The translations under genes were made by a program, and so were the position numbers. Shown here piece after piece: positions 43,636 through 51,787 of a stretch of 64,000 nucleotides of DNA (its first letter is position 1; every line of letters begins with the position of its first letter). A model generated the notes under the pieces. The model saw nothing but the letters and a program-made list of their open reading frames with translations, had not been told where the DNA came from and made no database searches. Origin of the DNA: Xanthomonas citri pv. mangiferaeindicae (GTDB taxonomy: Bacteria > Pseudomonadota > Gammaproteobacteria > Xanthomonadales > Xanthomonadaceae); contig CP016836.1 of assembly GCA_002240395.1 (NCBI GenBank), positions 1,612,001-1,676,000 on the forward strand. The letters run 5' to 3'.

Positions 43636-44385
43636 TCAACCGGCTTCGGCCATCCAGGCCTCGGCATCGGTGCCGGCCGCGATCCGCATCGGCGTCCCGG
43701 GCTCGGTCGTCGCCCGCCAGATCGCCTCGGCCACGTCCGAGGCCTGGGTGACCGGGCCGCCGGTCTCGCTGAAACCGGCGAGCATGCGCTCGACCAGCGG
43801 TCCGTACGCAGGATGGTCGACGCCGCGCAGATGCGCGCGTGCGTTCTCGCCAAAGCGCGTCTCCGGTGCCCGACCGGGCAGGACCAACCGCACGCGGATG
43901 CCCAGTGGTTCGACCTCGACGGCCAGCGATTCGGTCAACGCCTCGACCGCCGCCTTGCTGGCGCGATAGACGCCCAACAACGGCAGCGGCCGCAGCGTCA
44001 CTGACGAACTGACGTTGACCACGACGCCGGCGCCGCGTTCGCGGAACTGCGGCAGCACAGCCTGCGTCATCGCCAGCGTGCCCAGGGCATTGGTGCGCAT
44101 CAGCGACAGCGCCACGTCGGCCGGTGTCAGTTCGACCGGGGCCGGCGCACCGAAGCCGGCGTTGTTGACGAGCGCGTCGATCGGTCCGGCGGCGTGGACC
44201 GCCCGCGCGATGCTGTCGGCATCGGTGACATCGAGCGGCAGCAGGCGCAGCCGCTCCGACGCGGGCAGTGCATCGGGGCGCGGCGCGCGCATCGTCGCGA
44301 CGACCCGCCAGCCGCGGTCGAGAAACCACTGCGCGGTGTGCAGGCCGAAGCCGGAGGAACAGCCGGTGATCAGGACGGTGGACAT
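43636..44385 (-). CDS. Short-chain dehydrogenase/reductase
   Basis: A 249-residue SDR-family oxidoreductase. The cofactor motif is ITGCSSGFGLHTA (classical SDR TGxxxGxG), NNAG is at LVNNAGFG, and the catalytic Ser-Tyr-Lys is seen as VNVSSSVT and GVYRASKAA. An Arg after the first glycine motif region (ATMRAPRP) suggests NADP preference. It is divergent from an AraC-family regulator, a typical regulator/target pair. Substrate unknown. Confidence 0.92.
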   Translation of the reverse strand: MSTVLITGCSSGFGLHTAQWFLDRGWRVVATMRAPRPDALPASERLRLLPLDVTDADSIARAVHAAGPIDALVNNAGFGAPAPVELTPADVALSLMRTNALGTLAMTQAVLPQFRERGAGVVVNVSSSVTLRPLPLLGVYRASKAAVEALTESLAVEVEPLGIRVRLVLPGRAPETRFGENARAHLRGVDHPAYGPLVERMLAGFSETGGPVTQASDVAEAIWRATTEPGTPMRIAAGTDAEAWMAEAG

Positions 44386-44481
44386 GGGCGATGCCTGTCT
44401 GGGGGAGGAGCCTCGACGATAGGGCGCGGCTGCTGGACCCTCTAGAATCGAACGTCGCCCATTCCACGCCAAGCGTCCTGC

Positions 44482-45393
44482 ATGGTCGATCCCCTGTCCG
44501 AGGTCGTGGGCCTGCTGCAACCGGCGGCGCGGTTCTCGAAACTGCTCGAAGGCGCTGGCGCGTGGCGCATCCATCGCGACGGCACCGGCGAGCCGTTCTA
44601 TGCCGCCGTGCTCGAGGGCGCCTGCTGGCTGTCGGTCGACGACGGGCCGCCGATCGGCCTGCGGGCGGGCGATTTCCTGCTGGCGCCGGCGATGCATGCG
44701 CTGGTGGCCACCAGCACCGTGCCCGGCGGGACTGACGCCGTCGCGGCCACCGTCCCGGTGCAGGTGCGCGACGGCCTGGTGCGCATCGGGCAGGCGGAGG
44801 CGCCGGTCGATCTGCGCGTCCAGATCGGCTACTGCCAGTTCGCCGCGCCAGACGCGGGACTTCTCGTCTCGCTGCTGCCCGGGGTGGTGCACGTGCGTGA
44901 CGACCCGCGGCTGGCCGCGCTGGTGCACCTGGTCGGCGAGGAGGCACGCGCGCATCGTCCGGCGCGCGAAGTGGTGCTCGAGCGCCTGCTCGAGGTGCTG
45001 TTGATCGAAGCCCTGCGCGGCCGCGGCGACGCCGGTGAGGCCTCCGGGCTGGCGCGGGGCTTGGCCGACGAGCGGCTCGCCGCGGCGCTGCGTGCGCTGC
45101 ATGCCCGGCCCCGGCACCCCTGGACCGTCGCCGAGCTCGCGAATGAGGCCGCGTTGTCGCGCTCGGCATTCTTCGCGCGTTTCACCCGGGTGGTCGGGAT
45201 GGCGCCGATGGCCTACCTGCTGACCTGGCGCATGGCGCTGGCCAAGCGCCTGCTGCGCGGCGCGGCCTTCAGTCTGGACCAGGTCGCCGAGCGCGTCGGC
45301 TACGCGACCGCCAACACCTTCGGCACGGCATTCACGCGCCATGTCGGCGTCTCGCCGGCCCGTTACGCCCGGGACGTCCGCGCGCCCGCGTAG
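44482..45393 (+). CDS. AraC-family regulator with a cupin domain
   Basis: A 303-residue transcription factor with an N-terminal cupin ligand-binding domain (AraC_binding/cupin_6 type, about residues 10-180) and a C-terminal double helix-turn-helix domain (about 205-300: WTVAELANEAALSRSAFFARF, then LDQVAERVGYATANTFGTAF). It probably controls the divergent SDR gene; the gap of 96 bases holds a -10-like TAGAAT (44443-44448) for this gene. Confidence 0.92.
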   Translation: MVDPLSEVVGLLQPAARFSKLLEGAGAWRIHRDGTGEPFYAAVLEGACWLSVDDGPPIGLRAGDFLLAPAMHALVATSTVPGGTDAVAATVPVQVRDGLVRIGQAEAPVDLRVQIGYCQFAAPDAGLLVSLLPGVVHVRDDPRLAALVHLVGEEARAHRPAREVVLERLLEVLLIEALRGRGDAGEASGLARGLADERLAAALRALHARPRHPWTVAELANEAALSRSAFFARFTRVVGMAPMAYLLTWRMALAKRLLRGAAFSLDQVAERVGYATANTFGTAFTRHVGVSPARYARDVRAPA

Positions 45394-45518
45394 CGGTGCG
45401 CGCCGGGTCGCGACGGCGCCGAGCCACGACGGGGATCGGGCGCCGGGGCCGGACCGCACTGACGACGACGCCTCGCAGGCGTTATGCTGCGCTGCAACAA
45501 ACGTCCGGATTCCCTCCT

Positions 45519-46205
45519 GTGCCCGCCGACTCCCGCCCTGGCGCGTTCGACCCCGTGCCCGACGCTGCCGAGGTGGCGGCGGCGGTGGCCGTGGCCGCCC
45601 CGGCGCCGCTGCCGCAGCGCCATACCGTCATCGAGGATGTGCAGGGCCTGATCCTGGCCAGCCTGGTCAGTGCGCTGGGCATGTCGATCCTGGCCACCGG
45701 CGGCCTGATGGTCGGCGGCGTGGCCGGCATGGCGCTGCTGGCGCACTACGCCACCGGCGCGCATTTCGGCCTGCTGTTCGTGCTGTTCAACCTGCCGTTC
45801 TACTGGATCGCGGTGCGGCGCATGGGCTGGGAGTTCACCCTCAAGACCTTCCTCGCGGTCGGCGTGACCGGCGTCGTCGCCGACCTGATCCCGCGCATGG
45901 CGCCGTTCGAGTCGATGACGCCGCTGTTCTCGGCGGTGTTCGGCGGTGCGCTCGTCGGCATGGGCATCCTGTCGTTCATCCGCCACCGCGCCAGCCTGGG
46001 CGGCGTGGGCATCGTGGTGGTCTGGCTGCAGCGCAGCCGCGGCTGGAGCGCGGGCAAGCTGCAACTGGGCTTCGACACGGTGCTGATGCTGGTCTCGCTG
46101 ACCGTGCTGCCGCCCTCCAAAGTGCTGTACTCGGCGCTCGGCGTGCTGGTGCTCAACCTGGTGCTGCTGTTCAACCACCGGCCCGGGCGCTACATGGGGG
46201 CCTGA
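45519..46205 (+). CDS. YitT family membrane protein
   Basis: A 228-residue membrane protein starting at a GTG, with about five or six hydrophobic segments. The order VIEDVQGLILASLVSALGM, then TGGLMVGGVAGMALL and FNLPFYWIAVRRMGWEFTLKT is typical of the YitT/DUF161 family, thought to be transporters or channels of unknown substrate. A -10-like TATGCT (45483-45488) with TGACGA 17 bases upstream is a plausible promoter. The frame is open upstream to 45396, but the GTG fits the promoter and family start. Confidence 0.8.
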   Translation: MPADSRPGAFDPVPDAAEVAAAVAVAAPAPLPQRHTVIEDVQGLILASLVSALGMSILATGGLMVGGVAGMALLAHYATGAHFGLLFVLFNLPFYWIAVRRMGWEFTLKTFLAVGVTGVVADLIPRMAPFESMTPLFSAVFGGALVGMGILSFIRHRASLGGVGIVVVWLQRSRGWSAGKLQLGFDTVLMLVSLTVLPPSKVLYSALGVLVLNLVLLFNHRPGRYMGA

Positions 46206-46277
46206 GCGCGGCGTTCATCCGCCGCCGCACGCCACCGCCTAGACTCAGCGCCTCCTCCCGGCTACGTGGATGCATCG

Positions 46278-46895
46278 ATGCGCTGGCGCCCGACTGCTGT
46301 GCTGCTGTTGACCGCGCTCTGGCTGCCGACATTGCCGGCGTCCGCGCAGCAGTACGAGATCGACCTGTCGCAGATCGATGCCACCGCGGTGCTGTCGACC
46401 GGCGGCGATGTCCTGCGCCGCGCCGCGCCCGAGGCCATCGACGGGCTGTTCCAGGCGGTGCTGCATGCCTCGCGCGAACCCGGGGAAGCACGGGCGTTGT
46501 GCGATCTGTTCGAGCCCGACGCCGCGCGCGATCTGGCGGCGTTCCAGCGCACCGTCGACCGGCTCGGACCGGCCAGCCGCAATCGCTTCGCCAATGCCTT
46601 CACCAACGTCGCGCTGACCGGCCTGCAAGGTCAGCCGCAGGCCTTCGACCCGGCGGCCGCGCAACAGGTGCTGCGCGCGGCCGCGGTGACCGCGACGCTG
46701 CTCCACGACGGGTTCATGCTCGGACTCACCTCGACCGGTACCGACGAGGCCAGCCGGGCAGGGCGCTGCCGCGCGTTCCGGCAGATGGTCGACGTGCTCA
46801 AGGACCAGCCGCAGCCCCAGCGCGTGCTCGCGACCCGCTGGCTGCTTGCCGAGGGCCTGACCCTGGTCGCCGACGGCCAACCCGCAGCGCGCTGA
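46278..46895 (+). CDS. Exported protein of unknown function
   Basis: A 205-residue protein with a signal peptide (VLLLTALWLPTLPASAQQ). The mature part is helical and Ala/Arg rich, with Cys in ALCDLFEP and RCRAFRQM that could pair. I do not recognise the family. A GTG four codons upstream is an alternative start. A -10-like TAGACT lies at 46240-46245. Confidence 0.6.
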   Translation: MRWRPTAVLLLTALWLPTLPASAQQYEIDLSQIDATAVLSTGGDVLRRAAPEAIDGLFQAVLHASREPGEARALCDLFEPDAARDLAAFQRTVDRLGPASRNRFANAFTNVALTGLQGQPQAFDPAAAQQVLRAAAVTATLLHDGFMLGLTSTGTDEASRAGRCRAFRQMVDVLKDQPQPQRVLATRWLLAEGLTLVADGQPAAR

Positions 46896-46910
46896 GCGCG
46901 CATCGTCGGA

Positions 46911-47534
46911 TCACGACTCGAGCCGGGCGACGATCGACTCGTAGAGATCGCGGTGGAAGAAGTACACCTCGCGCAGCAGGAACTCGCGCTGGGTGCGGAA
47001 GGTGCGAAAGCGCGTCGACGGCGTTGGCGAGCCGACCGCATCGATGCCCAGCCGGCGACTTGCGCGCAGCGCGCGCGCCATGTGCAGCGGGTCGCTGACC
47101 ACGATGACCCGGTGCAGATCGTGCTCGCGCATCAGCCGCCGCGCTTCGATCAGGTTCTCGACCGTGGTACGCGAGCGCGACTCGGTGAGGATCGCCGAGG
47201 CGGGGATATCGCGGCGCAGCGCGTAACGGCGTGCGACCTGCGCCTCGGAGAAGCGGGCCTTGGCGCCCCCGTAGCCGCCGGTGAAGATCAGCACCGGCGC
47301 ATGCCCGGCGCGGTAGAGATCCAGGCCATGGTCGATACGCGCCTCGAACACCGGTGAGGGCACCGCGTCGTAGGCGGCCGCGCCCAGCACCACGATCGCA
47401 TCCGCAGGCCCGGCCTCGTCGCGGCTGCCCACATGCACGATCCACGCCGCAACGCCGGCCAGCCAGACGAGCAGCAGCAGCGCGGCCCATACGCACAGGC
47501 GCAGAAGCGGACGGCGTCGACGCCGCTGACTCAT
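46911..47534 (-). CDS. YdcF/SanA-type DUF218 protein
   Basis: A 207-residue protein with one N-terminal membrane helix (about residues 9-35) and a DUF218 domain, seen as AIVVLGAAAYDAVPSPVFEARI, LIFTGGYGG, SRTTVENL and VIVVSDPLHMARA. Related E. coli proteins SanA and ElyC act in envelope maintenance. It is convergent with the unknown exported protein and lies 16 bases downstream of the dehydratase gene. Confidence 0.88.
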   Translation of the reverse strand: MSQRRRRRPLLRLCVWAALLLLVWLAGVAAWIVHVGSRDEAGPADAIVVLGAAAYDAVPSPVFEARIDHGLDLYRAGHAPVLIFTGGYGGAKARFSEAQVARRYALRRDIPASAILTESRSRTTVENLIEARRLMREHDLHRVIVVSDPLHMARALRASRRLGIDAVGSPTPSTRFRTFRTQREFLLREVYFFHRDLYESIVARLES

Positions 47535-47550
47535 GACCGCACCGCTGCGC

Positions 47551-48531
47551 TCACGGCCGCCACGGCAGCCGGTCCGGATCGACGTTGCCGCCGCTGAGCA
47601 CGATGCCGACGCGACGGCCGGCGAAGCGCGACGGCGCGCCCAGCACCGCCGCCAGCGCGATGGCCGACGACGGCTCGACCAGTTGCTTGGTGTGCACCGC
47701 GATGCGTCGTGCGGCGGCCACGGTGTCGGCATCGTCGACCGCCAGCACCTCGACCGGCTGGCCGCGCTCGACGCCGTGGCGCGAGAGGATCTCGAAGTTC
47801 GGCGCGCCGAGCAGCCCGCGCAGCCCGTCGCAGACCGTGTCGGGCACGAGGTCGTGTACACGCGTGCCCTGCTGCAGCGAGCGCAGGGTGTCGTCGGCGC
47901 CGCGCGGCTCGGCCAGCACCAGCCGGGTTTGGGGTGCGGCATGTGCGATCGCCAGCGCGGTGCCGGCCGCCAGCCCGCCGCCGCCGACCGGCACCACCAG
48001 GTCATCGAGCGGGCCGGCCGCATGCAGCAGTTCGAGCGCGGCCGTGCCCTGGCCGGCGATCACCTGCGCATCGGTATACGGGTGCACGAGTGTGGCGCCG
48101 GTCTGTGCGCGGACCTGTTCGCAGGTGCGCTCGCGGTCGGCCAGCGTCGGCGCGCAGCGATGCAGCACCGCGCCGTAGCTGGCGATCGCCGCCAGCTTGG
48201 TCGCCACCGCGCCCTCCGGCACCACGACATGGCAGGCGATGCCGTGCAGGTGCGCGGCCAGCGCGAGCGCCGCGCCGTGATTGCCGGACGAGTGCGTGAC
48301 CACCCCGCGCGCGGCAGTTTCCGGGTCCAGCGCCAGTACCGCATTGCAGGCGCCGCGGAACTTGAACGCCCCCGCGCGCTGCAGATGTTCGGCTTTGAAG
48401 TGCAGCGCGCAACCGGCGGCTGCATCGATCACCCGGCTACGCAACACCGGTGTGAGATGGGCGACCGGCGCGAGCCGGGCCGCCGCGGCGAGCAGGTCGT
48501 TGGCGTCGGGCAAGGGCAGGGCGGCATGCAT
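47551..48531 (-). CDS. Threonine/serine dehydratase-like PLP enzyme
   Basis: A fold-type II PLP enzyme (326 residues) of the threonine/serine dehydratase group without a C-terminal regulatory domain, so a catabolic or racemase-like member. The PLP lysine is in AGAFKFRGACN, with THSSGNHGAALA and the glycine-rich phosphate cup VPVGGGGLAAG. The ATG at 48531 gives the family start; longer frames upstream cross the palindrome. It could be serine racemase or hydroxyaspartate dehydratase instead. Confidence 0.85.
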   Translation of the reverse strand: MHAALPLPDANDLLAAAARLAPVAHLTPVLRSRVIDAAAGCALHFKAEHLQRAGAFKFRGACNAVLALDPETAARGVVTHSSGNHGAALALAAHLHGIACHVVVPEGAVATKLAAIASYGAVLHRCAPTLADRERTCEQVRAQTGATLVHPYTDAQVIAGQGTAALELLHAAGPLDDLVVPVGGGGLAAGTALAIAHAAPQTRLVLAEPRGADDTLRSLQQGTRVHDLVPDTVCDGLRGLLGAPNFEILSRHGVERGQPVEVLAVDDADTVAAARRIAVHTKQLVEPSSAIALAAVLGAPSRFAGRRVGIVLSGGNVDPDRLPWRP

Positions 48532-48564
48532 CGCGACAGCGTAGCCGAGCCGCCTTGCGGATTC

Positions 48565-48582
48565 ACGATCGAACATGATCGT
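48565..48582. promoter_or_regulatory. 18-bp palindrome in a divergent promoter region
   Basis: ACGATC-GAACAT-GATCGT (48565-48582) is a perfect inverted repeat with a six-base spacer, between the divergent dehydratase (start 48531) and lipoprotein (start 48665) genes. It looks like the operator of a dimeric helix-turn-helix regulator, which is not encoded next to it. Confidence 0.5.
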
Positions 48583-48664
48583 AGTGCGAGGCCGGCCGGT
48601 GCCCTTAAGGGCTGATTCAATGGACACCGCCGAAGCTGGAGCCCTTATCGAGCGGGGGACCGCC

Positions 48665-49306
48665 ATGATCCGCAAGGGACTGATCTTCGTCGCCTGTCTG
48701 ACCCTTGCCGGTTGCGCGAGCTACGGCTACCGCGGCGGCAGTGGCGATTACTACTACGGCTCGCCCGGCACCGTGTATCGCAGCTATGGCGCGCCCTATG
48801 GCAGTGTCGGCTACGGGCGTTATTCGGGCTGGTATGGCGGCGCGGGCTATGGCGCGCCGTACTACTACAACCGGCCTTACGGCTATGGCTACGGTGGTGG
48901 CTACTATCGCCCGCCGCCGGTGATCGTGCGCCCGATCGTCGTGCCCGGTCGTCCGGGGCACGGACATGGACGGCCCGGCTACCGCCCGCCGCATGGCCAC
49001 GGGCCTGGCCGCCCGGGCTGGGGCGATGGCCGGCCTGGCGTCGGTCGTCCGGATCGGCCCGGACGTCCCGATTCCGACCGTCCGGGTCGCCCGGGTGGGC
49101 ACTGGGGCGGCCGGCCTGGCGGCGGGGAGGGCCGTCCCGGCCACAACGGCCCGCGTCCGGGCTATCGCCCACCGTCACAGGCCCGCCCGCCGGAGCACCG
49201 CCCCCCGAGCCGTCCGCCGCAAAGCCGTCCGCCGAGCAGCGACACCCCGCGCCCGGCCCCGCGCGAACGCGCCGGCTACCGCCGCCCCGACCAGCGCGTC
49301 CCCTGA
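48665..49306 (+). CDS. Gly/Tyr/Pro/Arg-rich low-complexity lipoprotein
   Basis: A 213-residue predicted lipoprotein (lipobox LAGC, Cys18). After the anchor comes a Gly/Tyr-rich region (about residues 20-80, YYYGSPG, GYGYGGGYY) and then a Pro/Gly/Arg/His-rich tail to the end (GRPGHGHGRPG, GRPDRPGRPDS, RPPSRPPQS). Such composition suggests a disordered, cell-wall- or polysaccharide-binding surface protein, but I recognise no domain. Low complexity limits confidence in its being translated as drawn. Confidence 0.65.
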   Translation: MIRKGLIFVACLTLAGCASYGYRGGSGDYYYGSPGTVYRSYGAPYGSVGYGRYSGWYGGAGYGAPYYYNRPYGYGYGGGYYRPPPVIVRPIVVPGRPGHGHGRPGYRPPHGHGPGRPGWGDGRPGVGRPDRPGRPDSDRPGRPGGHWGGRPGGGEGRPGHNGPRPGYRPPSQARPPEHRPPSRPPQSRPPSSDTPRPAPRERAGYRRPDQRVP

Positions 49307-49314
49307 TCCGCCCG

Positions 49315-49440
49315 AAAACCGGGGTCAGAGTCGCTTTTCGCTCATGCATCGCTGACGACATGGCGCAATGGCGAGGCAAAAGCGACTCTGACCCCGGTTT
49401 TCCCGGCGTTGCTTGAGAAAAGCGACTCTGACCCCGGTTT
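49315..49440. repeat. Three copies of a 24-bp repeat, two inverted to the first
   Basis: Copy 1 (49315-49338, plus) contains GGGTCAGAGTCGCTTTT; copies 2 (49378-49401) and 3 (49418-49440, last base missing) are its reverse complement. Copies 1 and 2 can form a long hairpin around a 39-base loop. The pattern resembles REP/BIME-like elements mobilised by REP-associated tyrosine transposases; no transposase gene is nearby. Confidence 0.85.
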
Positions 49441-49681
49441 GGATGGGGCGGCTTTCGTGAACTCCGGCCCATTCTCAGGAAGTCGAGCTGCATTGGGGCT
49501 TGCGCCGTCGACATTCCCGGGCGAAGCTTGGCCCCGCCTGACCGATTGCGTCGGTTTACGACGAAAAGGTCATACGACTGTCGATGCCCGGCGGGGGACT
49601 CTCGGATCCCCCCTGTTCCGCCCTCCTCCGGGCATCGGCTCTTCACCCTGCGCCCAAGACGCGTGCTTGGGGTGGCGAGCC

Positions 49682-49719
49682 AAAAAAAAGGGGCCGGATG
49701 TCCCCCGACATCCGGCCCC
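49682..49719 (-). terminator. Strong intrinsic terminator on the minus strand
   Basis: GGGGCCGGATGTC (49690-49702) and GACATCCGGCCCC (49707-49719) form a perfect 13-bp stem with a four-base loop. Read on the minus strand it is followed at once by eight Ts (49689-49682). It is the best terminator in the window, yet the nearest gene, mnmG, is transcribed the other way. Confidence 0.85.
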
Positions 49720-49804
49720 GTGCTTCCCCGGGACGTACATGGCCGGCCCTGTTCCAATCTCCAGCCGCGCCCCCCTTTCAGACGCTTGCCGTCCCGGGTG
49801 CAGC
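49682..49804 (-). ncRNA. Candidate structured small RNA upstream of mnmG
   Basis: A minus-strand transcript from about 49804 to 49682 is predicted by a sigma54-like promoter at one end and a strong intrinsic terminator at the other. Its body folds: CGTCCCGGG (49790-49798) pairs with CCCGGGACG (49727-49735) as a perfect 9-bp closing stem, and GGCTGG pairs with CCGGCC inside it on the minus strand. No gene lies on this strand here. A frame reading through it is not protein-like. Existence of the RNA is inferred, not shown. Confidence 0.5.
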
Positions 49805-49814
49805 CCGAACGCAC

Positions 49815-49830
49815 GCAGAAATCGTGCCAA
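49815..49830 (-). promoter_or_regulatory. Sigma54-like promoter
   Basis: On the minus strand TTGGCACG (49830-49823), then ATTT, then CTGC (49818-49815). The GG (-24) and GC (-12) elements are exactly ten bases apart, as sigma54 requires, with one mismatch to the TTGC element. Transcription would begin near 49804 and run to the terminator at 49682, about 122 bases. Confidence 0.5.
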
Positions 49831-49874
49831 GCGCCGGCTCGCCGGTGCCGGGCGACCTGCCGGATAATCTGCCG

Positions 49875-51773
49875 ATGCCCAACGACTTCCATAGCTACGA
49901 CGTCATCGTCGTCGGCGGCGGCCACGCCGGCACCGAAGCGGCGCTCGCGTCCGCACGCGCCGGCGCCCGCACCCTGCTGCTGACCCACAACGTCGAGACG
50001 ATCGGCGTGATGAGCTGCAACCCGGCCATCGGCGGCATCGGCAAGGGCCACCTGGTGCGCGAGATCGATGCCCTGGGCGGAGTGATGGCCCGCGCCGCCG
50101 ACGCCGCCGGCATCCAGTGGCGGCGCCTCAACGCCTCCAAGGGTCCGGCGGTCCGCGCCACCCGCTGCCAGGCCGACCGCAATCTCTACCGTGCGTTCGT
50201 GCGTCGGGCCGTCGAGGCGCAGCCGAACCTGACGATCTTCCAGTCGGCCGTCGACGACCTCGTCATCGAGGGCGATGCGGTCCGGGGCGCCATCACCCAG
50301 ACCGGGCTGCGCTTCGATGCGCCGGCCGTGGTGCTGACCGCAGGCACGTTCCTCGGCGGTCGCATCCATGTCGGCGAAGCGCAGTCGGCGGGCGGCCGTG
50401 CAGGCGATCCGCCGGCGACCACGCTCGCCCAGCGCCTGCGCGAGCGCCCGTTCGTCGTCGATCGGCTCAAGACCGGCACGCCGCCGCGGATCGACGGCCG
50501 CACGCTCGACTACGCGGCGATGGCGATCCAGCCCGGCGACGATCCGCGTCCGGTGTTCTCGTTCCTCGGCTCGCAGGCCGACCACCCGCGGCAGGTGCCG
50601 TGCTGGATCACCCGCACCACCGAGCGCACCCACGAGATCATCCGCGGCGCACTGCATCGCTCGCCGATGTACTCGGGCCAGATCGAAGGCATCGGGCCGC
50701 GCTACTGCCCGTCGATCGAGGACAAGGTCGTGCGCTTCGCCGACAAGGACAGCCACCAGATCTTCGTCGAGCCCGAGGGCCTGGACGTCGCCGAGATCTA
50801 TCCCAACGGCATCTCGACGTCCTTGCCGTTCGACGTGCAACTGGCGCTGGTGCGCAGCATCGTCGGCTTCGAGCAGGCGCACATCACCCACGCCGGCTAC
50901 GCGATCGAGTACGACTTCTTCGACCCGCGCGGGCTGCGGGCGTCGCTGGAGACGCGTGCGGTGGCCGGGCTGTTCTTCGCCGGGCAGATCAACGGCACCA
51001 CCGGTTACGAGGAAGCCGCCGCGCAGGGCCTGATTGCCGGCCTCAACGCCGCGCGCCAAGTACGCGGCCTCGATACCTGGACCCCGCGCCGCGACCAGGC
51101 CTACATCGGCGTTCTGATCGACGACCTGATCACGCACGGCACGAAAGAGCCGTACCGCATGTTCACCAGCCGCGCCGAGTACCGGCTGCAGCTGCGCGAG
51201 GACAATGCCGACCTGCGCCTGACCGGCATCGGCCGCGAGCTGGGTTTGGTGGACGATGCGCGCCTGCGACGTTTCGACGCCCGGCGTGAGGGGATCGATC
51301 GCGAGACCGCCCGTCTGCGCGGGCTGTGGGCCTCGCCGCACAACGCGTTGGGCCGCGCGGTCGTGGAGACGCTGGGCATCGAGCTGCGCCGTGAGAGCAA
51401 CGCGATCGACCTGCTGCGCCGCCCCGGGCTCGACTACGCGGCGCTGATGCGCGTGGACGGCATCGGCCCGGGCGTGACGGATGCCGAAATCGCCGAGCAG
51501 GTCGAGATCGAGGCGACGTATTCGGGTTACCTGGAGCGCCAGCGGGTGGAGATCGAGCGCCAGCAGCGCCAAGAGGGCACGGCGATCCCGGATGGCTTCG
51601 ACTATGCGGGCGTGCGCGGGCTGTCGGCCGAGATCGTGCAGAAACTCGGCCAGGTGCGGCCACTGACCGTCGGCCAGGCCCAGCGCATTCCCGGCATGAC
51701 CCCGGCGGCGATCTCGCTGCTGCTGGTGCACCTCGAGCGCGCACGGCGCGGGCGCATGGCCGGCGCGGCCTAA
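49875..51773 (+). CDS. mnmG: MnmG/GidA tRNA uridine modification enzyme
   Basis: An FAD-dependent enzyme (632 residues) that with MnmE installs the cmnm5 group on wobble uridine 34 of several tRNAs. Landmarks are the FAD motif VGGGHAGTEAALA, MSCNPAIGGIGKGHLVRE, FLGGRIHVG and the C-terminal helical domain with RAEYRLQLREDNAD. The ATG at 49875 matches usual length; an open frame runs upstream across the candidate RNA without family similarity. Confidence 0.97.
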   Translation: MPNDFHSYDVIVVGGGHAGTEAALASARAGARTLLLTHNVETIGVMSCNPAIGGIGKGHLVREIDALGGVMARAADAAGIQWRRLNASKGPAVRATRCQADRNLYRAFVRRAVEAQPNLTIFQSAVDDLVIEGDAVRGAITQTGLRFDAPAVVLTAGTFLGGRIHVGEAQSAGGRAGDPPATTLAQRLRERPFVVDRLKTGTPPRIDGRTLDYAAMAIQPGDDPRPVFSFLGSQADHPRQVPCWITRTTERTHEIIRGALHRSPMYSGQIEGIGPRYCPSIEDKVVRFADKDSHQIFVEPEGLDVAEIYPNGISTSLPFDVQLALVRSIVGFEQAHITHAGYAIEYDFFDPRGLRASLETRAVAGLFFAGQINGTTGYEEAAAQGLIAGLNAARQVRGLDTWTPRRDQAYIGVLIDDLITHGTKEPYRMFTSRAEYRLQLREDNADLRLTGIGRELGLVDDARLRRFDARREGIDRETARLRGLWASPHNALGRAVVETLGIELRRESNAIDLLRRPGLDYAALMRVDGIGPGVTDAEIAEQVEIEATYSGYLERQRVEIERQQRQEGTAIPDGFDYAGVRGLSAEIVQKLGQVRPLTVGQAQRIPGMTPAAISLLLVHLERARRGRMAGAA

Positions 51774-51787
51774 CGCCGCGCGCGCGT

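Noticed and set aside
49584..49874. N-terminal extension of MnmG
   Set aside because: The frame is open but the extra 97 residues are not MnmG-like, and they cover the candidate small RNA and its terminator.
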